Positions 6,481 through 12,903 of a stretch of 12,903 nucleotides of DNA are shown piece by piece. This DNA comes from JANLQX01 sp043775075 (GTDB lineage: Bacteria > Actinomycetota > Acidimicrobiia > Acidimicrobiales > JANYDT01). The DNA lies in contig JAYVSS010000354.1 of NCBI GenBank assembly GCA_043775075.1, positions 1-12,903 of the forward strand. The letters are read 5' to 3'. Numbering within the stretch: position 1 is the first letter of the stretch; every line of letters starts with the position of its first letter. A program made the translations under genes and the position numbers. The notes below the pieces were generated by a model that did no database searches, was not told the DNA's origin, and saw nothing but the letters and a program-made list of their open reading frames with translations.

Positions 6481-7266
6481 GTGAGTGATCTTCAGCCGGT
6501 TCTGGAACTTTCCGGGATCAACAAGAGTTTTGGCGCCGTCCACGTGCTCCACGACGTCGATTTCCGGGTGTACCCGGGCCAGGTCAGCGCCCTCGTCGGC
6601 GACAACGGGGCGGGAAAATCAACGCTGGTGAAATGCGTGACCGGGATCTACGGCGTCGATTCCGGACACTTCAATTTCAACGGATCCACGGTCTCGATTT
6701 CCGGTCCTAAGGACGCTGCGGCCCTCGGTATCGAGGTCGTCTATCAAGACCTCGCGCTGTGCGACAACCTCGACATCGTGCAAAACCTGTTCCTCGGACG
6801 CGAGCGCAAGAAGATGGGCTTGCTCGACGAGACGACGATGGAGCAAATGGCCCGAGACACCCTCGCTTCGCTGTCCGTCCGCACGGTGAAAAGTGTGCGC
6901 CAAGCGGTGTCATCGCTTTCCGGCGGACAGCGCCAAACCGTGGCTATCGCCAAGGCCGTCCTGTGGAATTCCAAAGTCGTGCTGCTCGACGAACCGACCG
7001 CCGCCCTCGGAGTTGCGCAGACCAAACAGGTCCTCGACCTCGTACGCAACCTCGCCGACAAGGGCCTCGGCGTGGTCCTGATCAGCCATAACATGAACGA
7101 CGTCCTCCAGGTCGCCGACAATATTGCCGTGATGTATCTCGGGCGCATGGCGGCCGAGGTACGAGCGGCAGACACCAATAGGGAGCAGCTCGTGCAGTTG
7201 ATTACGTCCGGTCGGTCCGGAGCAATCGGGCTTCAGCCCGCCGCGGCCCAGGCGGCCGGAGTATGA
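6481..7266 (+). CDS. xylG: Sugar ABC transporter ATP-binding protein, single-domain (XylG/FrcA-type)
   Basis: Energises sugar uptake by hydrolysing ATP on the cytoplasmic face. The 261 residues hold one complete nucleotide-binding domain: Walker A GDNGAGKST (40-48), Q-loop Gln89 (VVYQD), signature LSGGQ (146-150), Walker B VVLLDEP (Asp170, Glu171) and switch His203 in ISHN. Classical XylG and RbsA proteins of about 500 residues carry two such domains in tandem. This is the half-length type, as in FrcA of the fructose importer, and probably works as a homodimer. The GTG start is chosen because GGGAG lies about 10 nt upstream and homologous sequence begins at once (LELSGINKSFG). The stop overlaps the permease start (ATGA), so the two are translationally coupled. 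Confidence 0.92.
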   Translation: MSDLQPVLELSGINKSFGAVHVLHDVDFRVYPGQVSALVGDNGAGKSTLVKCVTGIYGVDSGHFNFNGSTVSISGPKDAAALGIEVVYQDLALCDNLDIVQNLFLGRERKKMGLLDETTMEQMARDTLASLSVRTVKSVRQAVSSLSGGQRQTVAIAKAVLWNSKVVLLDEPTAALGVAQTKQVLDLVRNLADKGLGVVLISHNMNDVLQVADNIAVMYLGRMAAEVRAADTNREQLVQLITSGRSGAIGLQPAAAQAAGV

Positions 7267-8561
7267 GCATGCCCTCCGGCGCGGCCGGGGCGGCCAAGGC
7301 AACAACAGCGGCGTCGGACTTCTCGCTCGACTCGGAAAAGAAAACCTTCGCCACGTCCTGGCAGGGCTATGTGGCCAAGCTCCGGTCTGGTGATCTTGGT
7401 CCAATCCCGGCGCTGCTTGGAATCACCGTTCTCACCGTCATCTTCGGATTTGCCCGCACGGACACATTCCTAAGTGTGCGTAACTTCGGGAATCTCATCC
7501 AGCAGGCGGCGCCCATCATTGTCATCTCGATGGCGGTGTCGTTCGTGTTGCTCCTTGGCGATATCGACCTGGCCGCCGGTTTCACCGCCGGCGTGGTCGC
7601 TGCCGTCCTGGCGACCCGGCTGCAGGGCGATTGGCCACTGCTCGGCGTCATTGCGCTGACTACCGTGGTGTCCGCCGTCATGGGTATGTGGACCGGATTC
7701 TTCGTGGCCAAGGTGGGCGTTCCGTCATTCGTCGTGACGCTGGCGAACTTTCTCTCGTTCCAGGGCATCGTCCTGCTGATTACGAGCGAGGGGGGTTCGA
7801 TTGGGGTATCCAACAAGACGGTTGTAGCGATTGAAAACTCGAACCTCAGCGTGACGCTCTCCTGGGCCGTTGCCCTGTTGGGCTTGGCGGTATTTGCCAT
7901 CGCCACCCTTCGCCGCCAGATGGCCTCGCCCGACACCCATCCCTTAAGCGTGGCGCTCGCCAAAATCGGTGCCGTCGGCCTCATAGCCGTTGTGTTCGTA
8001 GGCATGCTTAGTAAGAACCGCGCCTTCGCCAACGCCCAGAAGAAGATCGTCGGTGTGCCGTATGCCGCGCCCACCGTGCTCATCATTTTGGTGGCGATGA
8101 CGTTCCTCTTGACCCGTACGGCGTGGGGCCGACACCTCTACGCCGTCGGTGGCAACCAGGAGGCGGCGCGTCGAGCCGGTATCAACGTCGGACGTATTCG
8201 TATGTCCGCATTCATCGTCTGTGCGCTGCTGGCCGGGATAGGCGGGTACTTCTTGGCCTCACAGCTGGGTTCAGCCAACCCGCAGATCGGTGGAGGCGAC
8301 ACGCTCCTTCTGGCCGTTGGCGCCGCTGTCATTGGTGGCACGTCATTGTTCGGCGGCAAGGGCCGCCTGTTTAACGCCGTCCTTGGTGGCACCGTGTTGG
8401 CCATCATCAACAACGGTCTTCCGCTGGTTTCGAAGGCCAAGCCGTTTGGTCTATTCAAGGTCGACTTCTCCGAGTCGGGCATCAAGTTCATCGTGAACGG
8501 CCTCGTACTTCTCCTCGCCGGTTCAGTCGACGCCCTCAGCCGCAAACGCTCCGGAGCCTAG
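7263..8561 (+). CDS. xylH: Sugar ABC transporter permease, XylH-like
   Basis: Membrane channel of the sugar importer. The 432 residues have a cytoplasmic N-terminal tail of about 45 residues and then roughly ten hydrophobic segments, starting with PALLGITVLTVIFGF. Family hallmarks include LLGDIDLAAG near residue 98, the coupling loop AVGGNQEAARRAGINVGRIR that docks on the ATPase, and GGGDTLLLAVGAAVIGGTSLFGGKG. The region of about residues 185-270 is longer than in ribose permeases, and this extra length is typical of the XylH subgroup (E. coli XylH is 393 residues). The ATG overlaps the ATPase stop by 4 nt; a second Met at codon 3 is possible. Substrate is inferred from the XylF-like partner. 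Confidence 0.93.
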   Translation: MSMPSGAAGAAKATTAASDFSLDSEKKTFATSWQGYVAKLRSGDLGPIPALLGITVLTVIFGFARTDTFLSVRNFGNLIQQAAPIIVISMAVSFVLLLGDIDLAAGFTAGVVAAVLATRLQGDWPLLGVIALTTVVSAVMGMWTGFFVAKVGVPSFVVTLANFLSFQGIVLLITSEGGSIGVSNKTVVAIENSNLSVTLSWAVALLGLAVFAIATLRRQMASPDTHPLSVALAKIGAVGLIAVVFVGMLSKNRAFANAQKKIVGVPYAAPTVLIILVAMTFLLTRTAWGRHLYAVGGNQEAARRAGINVGRIRMSAFIVCALLAGIGGYFLASQLGSANPQIGGGDTLLLAVGAAVIGGTSLFGGKGRLFNAVLGGTVLAIINNGLPLVSKAKPFGLFKVDFSESGIKFIVNGLVLLLAGSVDALSRKRSGA

Positions 8562-8605
8562 GGTTGCGCGCCGCCGCCGTCCACGACGAGAAGCCCATCG
8601 GCGAA

Positions 8606-8623
8606 GCGGCGTGCTAGCGCCGC
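8606..8623. terminator. GC-rich hairpin between convergent genes
   Basis: GCGGCG-TGCTAG-CGCCGC, a perfect 6-bp stem in the 108-bp gap between the permease and the convergent VWA gene. It is symmetric, so it could serve both strands, but there is no T-tract. A second small stem GGTCTG/CAGACC (8648-8669) directly follows the VWA stop. Candidate only. Confidence 0.4.
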
Positions 8624-8669
8624 CCGGCTCTCCTGTATCGAAGCAACGGTCTGATTCCCAAAACAGACC

Positions 8670-10685
8670 TTAACGCCGTCCGGCTTTCTTGCTCATCGAA
8701 CGCTTCTGGTCAATGAAGTCAACGAGCACGTAATCGCCCAGGGTTTCCGGTGTCGTGAAGAAGGCTCGGCCCTTGTTCATTTCGGTGATGCGTTCGATGA
8801 AGGCTTTGAGATACGACGTGGCGTCAAGCATGAAGGTATTGATAGTGATCCGGTCGCGGGTGCAGCGCATCACTTCGGTAAGCGTTGCTTCGACGGTTTC
8901 GCGCACCGGCGGGTAGGCGAAGAACGGCTCACCGTTGGGCAGGATGTGGGCGGTGGGTTCGCCGTCGGTGATCATGATGATTTGCTTGGTGCCGCTTTGA
9001 CGGGCCAGCAACTTGCGGCTGATGGCAAACGCATGCTGCATGTTCGTCCCGTATACAAAGTCCCAAGAAACCTCGGGGAGTTTCTCCGGCTGAATCTCAT
9101 AGGCCGTTTCCGAGAAGCCAACAATACCCAAATAGTCGCTGGGAAACTGCGATGAAATGAGCGAATAGAGTGCCATCGCCACCTTTTTTGCGGACAAGAA
9201 ATTGTCTCGCATCGGCATGGAGAGCGACAGGTCGAGCATCAAAATGGTGGATGAGCGGACCAAGGTCTCAGACTGTTCAATCTCGAAGTCCTCTTGCGTT
9301 AACTGCACCGGAGTTCCGCCACCGGCACGGCCGATGGCGTTGCGGATGGTCTTCTCGATCGACAGATTGAACGGGTCGCCGAACTCGTAGGCCTTGGTTT
9401 CGTAGGTTCGCTCCTGCCCTACTCCGGTCCGACGAATTTCGTGGCGACCCAACTTGTCTCGCGCCATCTTCGAGAACAAATCCCCGAGGGCGTTTGCCCC
9501 CACCCGACGAATCCCCTTGGGCGTGAGCTCCAGACGACCCTCCTTGTTTTCGACGAGACCGGCCTCCTGCAGCATCTTCGTCAGTTCGGCCAATTTGTCG
9601 AGCGAGCGGGCAGCATCATCGCCGAGGAGGTCCTTTGCTGCTTTGATGTCGACGTCGGCCAGGGCGCCGGGCTGGGTGGCGTTACGGAGTAGATTCTCGA
9701 GCGAATCGATGTTGCCGAGTTCGTCCATGAGACCCATGGCATCACCCATACCGACGCCCTCGTCGCCCGAGAAGCCGTAGCCCTGTCCCCAGCCCATTTG
9801 CGGGAACGCCTGCTGCAGGTTCTGGCCGAGCTGATCGATCTGCCACCGCAGATCCATGTCTTCGAGAAGCTGATCGCTCAATGCTTTGAGTTGGGCCCGC
9901 TGTTCCGGCGTCATCGAGTTCAGCATCTTCTGAGCAGCGGCCATCTGCTGCGCCATTTGCTCCAACAGCTCGTCGAGTGTCTCAGGATTATCAGGGAAAA
10001 AGTCACCAAACTTCTCCATGAATTCCGAGAACATTTGCTCGGTGTTCTCACCGGCATTCTTGGCCTCAAGCATCTTATTGAGCTCGGAATACATGTCCTT
10101 CATCCGTGCCATGTCTTCGGGCGTCATGTCACCAACGCTCTGCTGCATGCGCTTCAGCTGCTGTTCCATGAGCTGGTTCTTCAACTGCTCCATGAGCTGT
10201 TCAAACTGTTGGCGCGCTTCTTCGGAGACGAAGTCGTAGTTCTGCAACTGCTGCACCCGATTGGCGAGATCAGGTGGAAGGAAATCCAGCTGCATGTTGC
10301 GGTCCATAGACATGGCGTCTGCCGTTTCCTGGCGGCGCTCGTCGCCCGACGAACGGGCTTTGTCCACGATGTCTTCGATCGCCCGACGCTCTTGCTCCAC
10401 TACCTGCTCAAGCGCCTGATTGATCTCGTCGTACACGCCACCGAGGTCATAACGCTCAAGCGTTTCCTCGCGCCGCGCGCGCAGCTTTTCGAGCATCTCG
10501 CGCAGACCCTGGACGCGCTCGCCGTTGCGGTCTTCGAATCCTTGTTGCAGCATCTTTCGCAGGGCGGCGTTGAGGTCACCGTGATAGAGCAGATCGTCGT
10601 TGAGTTGCGCCATGACCTGATCGGCGTCGAAATCAAAACCGACCTGGGTTCCGTCCCAGCGGGAGTACGTAAGTCGGCGGGCCAT
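8670..10685 (-). CDS. VWA-domain protein, partner of the MoxR-like ATPase (Rv0959-type)
   Basis: Cytoplasmic protein of 671 residues, close in length to M. tuberculosis Rv0959. The N-terminus (MARRLTYSRWDGTQVGFDF) is family-typical. Residues of about 55-330 form a long helical, Gln/Met/Glu-rich stretch with likely coiled coils. The C-terminal von Willebrand A domain has a metal-binding MIDAS: D485-L-S487-L-S489, probably Thr547 (YGTNMQ) and Asp574 in ITDGEP. In related AAA+/VWA pairs (magnesium chelatase, RavA-ViaA, MoxR-VWA) the VWA subunit links the ATPase to a client to be metallated or remodelled; the client here is unknown. AGGAG lies 5-6 nt before the ATG. It starts 31 nt after the ATPase stop, so the pair forms an operon. 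Confidence 0.9.
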   Translation of the reverse strand: MARRLTYSRWDGTQVGFDFDADQVMAQLNDDLLYHGDLNAALRKMLQQGFEDRNGERVQGLREMLEKLRARREETLERYDLGGVYDEINQALEQVVEQERRAIEDIVDKARSSGDERRQETADAMSMDRNMQLDFLPPDLANRVQQLQNYDFVSEEARQQFEQLMEQLKNQLMEQQLKRMQQSVGDMTPEDMARMKDMYSELNKMLEAKNAGENTEQMFSEFMEKFGDFFPDNPETLDELLEQMAQQMAAAQKMLNSMTPEQRAQLKALSDQLLEDMDLRWQIDQLGQNLQQAFPQMGWGQGYGFSGDEGVGMGDAMGLMDELGNIDSLENLLRNATQPGALADVDIKAAKDLLGDDAARSLDKLAELTKMLQEAGLVENKEGRLELTPKGIRRVGANALGDLFSKMARDKLGRHEIRRTGVGQERTYETKAYEFGDPFNLSIEKTIRNAIGRAGGGTPVQLTQEDFEIEQSETLVRSSTILMLDLSLSMPMRDNFLSAKKVAMALYSLISSQFPSDYLGIVGFSETAYEIQPEKLPEVSWDFVYGTNMQHAFAISRKLLARQSGTKQIIMITDGEPTAHILPNGEPFFAYPPVRETVEATLTEVMRCTRDRITINTFMLDATSYLKAFIERITEMNKGRAFFTTPETLGDYVLVDFIDQKRSMSKKAGRR

Positions 10686-10716
10686 GTCTTCTCCTCGGTG
10701 CGCGGTGTCGCGGTAC

Positions 10717-12132
10717 TTATCGGCCGCGGTATGTGGACTTAGACCCGGCGGCGTCTTTGTTCAGACGCTTCGACAGGTGTAGTCCCTCAAGCAGGAACTC
10801 CAATCCGGACGCCTGCAGCGGACCAGACTTCGTTGGCCCGACGAGGGCCGTGATGGCATCCCGCACCGGCTCAGCCGCAGCATTGTTGAGAGCAGCGGAG
10901 TAATCCTTCGCCGTTTGATCGTCGCCGGCATGAATGATGAGGCCGCCATCGAAGGCGGCGATGACATCTCGAAGATTTTCCATCTTGCAGCGATCCTTGA
11001 ACACCATGAGCGAAGCCGCTTTGAACAACTTTTCGACGACCGCGCCCTCGCGCTCATCGAGCGACTCAATTTCGACCTTGCCCTGGGTGGACGCCATGAG
11101 GCTTTCCAGGTCGCTGATGCGCGGCACGGCGTCGGACTCCTTCGTGCGCAGCGCCCTGCGCATCGACGCCGCGACCAAGGTCTCGTGGTTGGCCACCGTG
11201 AGGCGCACGGAGACGCCGGAGCGCTGATTCACGCTGCCGCTCTGGCGGGCCAACTGGCTAAACGTGGCGACGATCTCGGACATGAAGTCGGGCACCGTCA
11301 CCGTGATCCCCTCAACCGGGGCCGGCGGCATCGCCTCCTGCTTCACCACTTGAAGTTCGATTGAGGTTTCGAGCGGGTAATGAGTGCGGATCTGAGCGCC
11401 GAATCGATCTTTCAGTGGGGTGATGATGCGACCACGATTCGTGTAGTCCTCGGGGTTCGCCGAGGCCACCAAGACAAGGTCGAGCGGCAGCGAAATCTTG
11501 TAGCCACGAATCTGCACATCGCGTTCTTCAAGCACGTTGAGCAGACCGACCTGGATGCGCTCGGAGAGGTCCGGGAGTTCGTTAATGGCGAAGATGCCGC
11601 GGTTCGTGCGGGGCACGAGGCCGTAGTGCAGCGTGAGCTCGTCGGAGAGATACCGACCCTCGGCCACCTTGATCGGGTCCACTTCACCGATGAGGTCGGC
11701 GATTGACGTGTCCGGTGTGGCCAGTTTCTCACCGAAACGGGTCGACCGATGCACCCAGGCAATGGGAGTGTCGTCGCCCTGGTCGGCCACGAGATCCTTC
11801 GCGTACTTACTAACTGGGTGGTAGGGATCGTCGAGAATTTCTGACCCGGCGACGATCGGCATCCACTCATCGAGGAGTTCGACCATCGAGCGAATCATGC
11901 GGGTCTTGCCCTGCCCTCGCTCGCCGAGGAAAATCACGTCGTGCCCGGCGAGGATGGCGTTCTCCAACTGCGGAAGGACGGTCTCGTCGTAGCCGAGCAT
12001 GCCGGGGAACAATGACTGTCCCGCGGCGATACGGGCGACAGCATTACGGCGGAGTTCCTCCTTCACCGGTATCGACAACCAGCCGGAGGCTTTCAGTTGT
12101 CCGAGGGTTGCTGCGTCGGGGTGGTGAGCCAT
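10717..12132 (-). CDS. MoxR-like AAA+ ATPase (Rv0958-type, magnesium-chelatase-like)
   Basis: ATP-driven remodelling enzyme of 471 residues; M. tuberculosis Rv0958 (459) is the same type by length and layout. Walker A is GERGQGKT (70-77) and Walker B is GIFAINE (179-185). The latter has Asn184 where many AAA+ proteins have Asp, with catalytic Glu185 kept. Asn227 in VASANPED is the likely sensor-1, and Arg244 in PLKDRF a likely arginine finger. The C-terminal part (about 270-471) is helical and holds the lid. It is the first gene of an operon with the VWA protein, its presumed partner. The ATG at 12132 has no clear Shine-Dalgarno. An in-frame ATT at 12162, 9 nt after GGAGG, is an unusual alternative that would add 10 residues. 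Confidence 0.9.
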   Translation of the reverse strand: MAHHPDAATLGQLKASGWLSIPVKEELRRNAVARIAAGQSLFPGMLGYDETVLPQLENAILAGHDVIFLGERGQGKTRMIRSMVELLDEWMPIVAGSEILDDPYHPVSKYAKDLVADQGDDTPIAWVHRSTRFGEKLATPDTSIADLIGEVDPIKVAEGRYLSDELTLHYGLVPRTNRGIFAINELPDLSERIQVGLLNVLEERDVQIRGYKISLPLDLVLVASANPEDYTNRGRIITPLKDRFGAQIRTHYPLETSIELQVVKQEAMPPAPVEGITVTVPDFMSEIVATFSQLARQSGSVNQRSGVSVRLTVANHETLVAASMRRALRTKESDAVPRISDLESLMASTQGKVEIESLDEREGAVVEKLFKAASLMVFKDRCKMENLRDVIAAFDGGLIIHAGDDQTAKDYSAALNNAAAEPVRDAITALVGPTKSGPLQASGLEFLLEGLHLSKRLNKDAAGSKSTYRGR

Positions 12133-12144
12133 ACGGTCACCGTA
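12132..12144. promoter_or_regulatory. Inverted repeat TACGGT-C-ACCGTA at the AAA+ gene start
   Basis: A perfect 6+1+6 inverted repeat that overlaps the first base of the AAA+ start codon. It may be an operator, or a small RNA hairpin hiding the start. Too short to be sure it is not chance. Confidence 0.3.
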
Positions 12145-12299
12145 GTTCGCGTCGGGAGCAATGCGGCCAGTCCTCCGAGGCAGTCCTCACCGTCCGTGGG
12201 ATTTCGCCCGTCCATTCCCTTGCTACGTGGTCATCCGACTAGTGCGCTGAACGGGCGTTCACCACACCTAGCCCGACGAGCGGGCGCGAGACTGGCGAG
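12133..12299. promoter_or_regulatory. Divergent intergenic region between the AAA+ and nitroreductase genes
   Basis: 167 bp that should carry both promoters. Apart from the inverted repeat at 12132-12144, the GGAGG (minus strand, 12172-12176) and a repeated CAGTCCTC about 14 nt apart near 12168-12190, I see no clear -35/-10 boxes. Confidence 0.4.
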
Positions 12300-12903
12300 A
12301 TGACCGACCTTGATCTCATTACGACGCTGCGCACCACGGGATCGACGCGTGGTTTCACTAACGATGTGGTGAGCGACGAGACGTTGCACGCCATCCTCGA
12401 CGTGGCGCGGTTCGCTCCTTCGGGCGGCAACGCTCAGGGTTGGCGGGTCATCAACGTCAAGTCAGCCGAGTCTCGGACGAAGTTGGCCGAATGGTCCCAG
12501 GTCACCTGGAACGAATACGTCGCCCAGCAGATCGCCGGGCGACGGCCGTTTGCCGCCGACGACTCGGGACGGTGGCCGGGTCCCGGCGACCTGGACTTCG
12601 CCCGCGTTCCACATGCGCCGAACCCGCTCCTCGACGCCCTCGACACGGTGCCGATCGTCCTCATCATCGCCGTCGATCTTGGGGACTTGGCGGCCATGGA
12701 TACGGACCTTGATCGGGTGCAGTTCTGCGCCGGAGCATCGATCTATCCTTTTTGCTGGAGCATCCTTTTGGCGGCGCGGTCCCACGGGCTCGGAGGCGTG
12801 ATGACCACCTTCGTCGTCCGCAGCGAACCGCAGGTAAAGGAGCTCCTCGGCCTTGGTCCGCGCGAGGCAGTGGCGGCCATGATCTGCCTCGGCGGGCCGA
12901 CGC
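12300..12903 (+). CDS. Nitroreductase-family flavoprotein (partial, cut by right edge)
   Basis: FMN-dependent NAD(P)H oxidoreductase of the nitroreductase superfamily; substrate unknown. I translated 201 residues without a stop from the ATG at 12300 to the window end. The N-terminal family block is clear: RGFTNDVVSDETLHAILD, then VARFAPSGGNAQGWR with the FMN-binding Ser/Gly/Asn/Gln cluster at about residues 40-48. CAGASIYPFCWSILLAARSHGLGG is the central helix region, and GVMTTFV leads into the C-terminal part. The next upstream in-frame codon of note is a stop (TGA 12249-12251), with no other start between, so the ATG is firm even though only a weak GCGAG precedes it. It is divergent from the AAA+ gene, so no operon partner is visible in the window. 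Some ten or more residues should follow. Confidence 0.9.
   Translation, partial: MTDLDLITTLRTTGSTRGFTNDVVSDETLHAILDVARFAPSGGNAQGWRVINVKSAESRTKLAEWSQVTWNEYVAQQIAGRRPFAADDSGRWPGPGDLDFARVPHAPNPLLDALDTVPIVLIIAVDLGDLAAMDTDLDRVQFCAGASIYPFCWSILLAARSHGLGGVMTTFVVRSEPQVKELLGLGPREAVAAMICLGGPT

Noticed and set aside
9798..10742. 314-residue plus-strand frame rich in His/Leu
   Set aside because: Antisense shadow of the Gln/Met/Glu-rich helical region of the VWA gene, with no ribosome site.

Overview
The window is GC-rich bacterial chromosome. It carries a WhiB-type iron-sulfur regulator, which is found only in actinobacteria and their phages. It also has a TatA subunit and an AAA+/VWA gene pair of the kind known as Rv0958/Rv0959 in Mycobacterium tuberculosis. 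I infer an actinobacterium; the Ala/Thr/Asp-rich lipoprotein linker and moderate codon bias would fit Acidimicrobiia, but that finer placement is a guess. No rRNA, tRNA, CRISPR array, prophage or insertion sequence was seen.

Left part (1-2773, all minus strand): polyphosphate kinase 1, cut by the left edge, is preceded 24 nt upstream by an unrecognised 89-residue gene. Further upstream on that strand come tatA and whiB, with hairpins between the units. The ppk frame runs off the window, so it is easily overlooked, but translating the minus strand gives an unbroken 595-residue kinase with both active-site histidines.

Centre (2774-8561, plus strand): a sugar ABC importer of the XylF/XylG/XylH class. 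A lipoprotein binding protein has an octapeptide-repeat linker and ends at a strong terminator. A single-domain ATPase and a permease overlap by 4 nt. Between binding protein and ATPase lies about 1.9 kb of decayed DNA: a secreted galactose-oxidase-like (kelch, copper-radical oxidase) gene. It has lost its 5' end and an internal block, and carries one frameshift at the deletion, two single-base frameshifts and two in-frame amber stops.

Right part (8670-12903): a minus-strand two-gene operon encodes a MoxR-like AAA+ ATPase followed by a 671-residue VWA protein. Divergent from it is the start of a nitroreductase-family gene, cut by the right edge.

Most genes are ordinary housekeeping or transport genes. 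The unusual parts are the multiply lesioned oxidase wedged into the transporter locus, the possible attenuator and palindromes in the whiB/xylF divergent region, and the uncertain translation start of the AAA+ gene.
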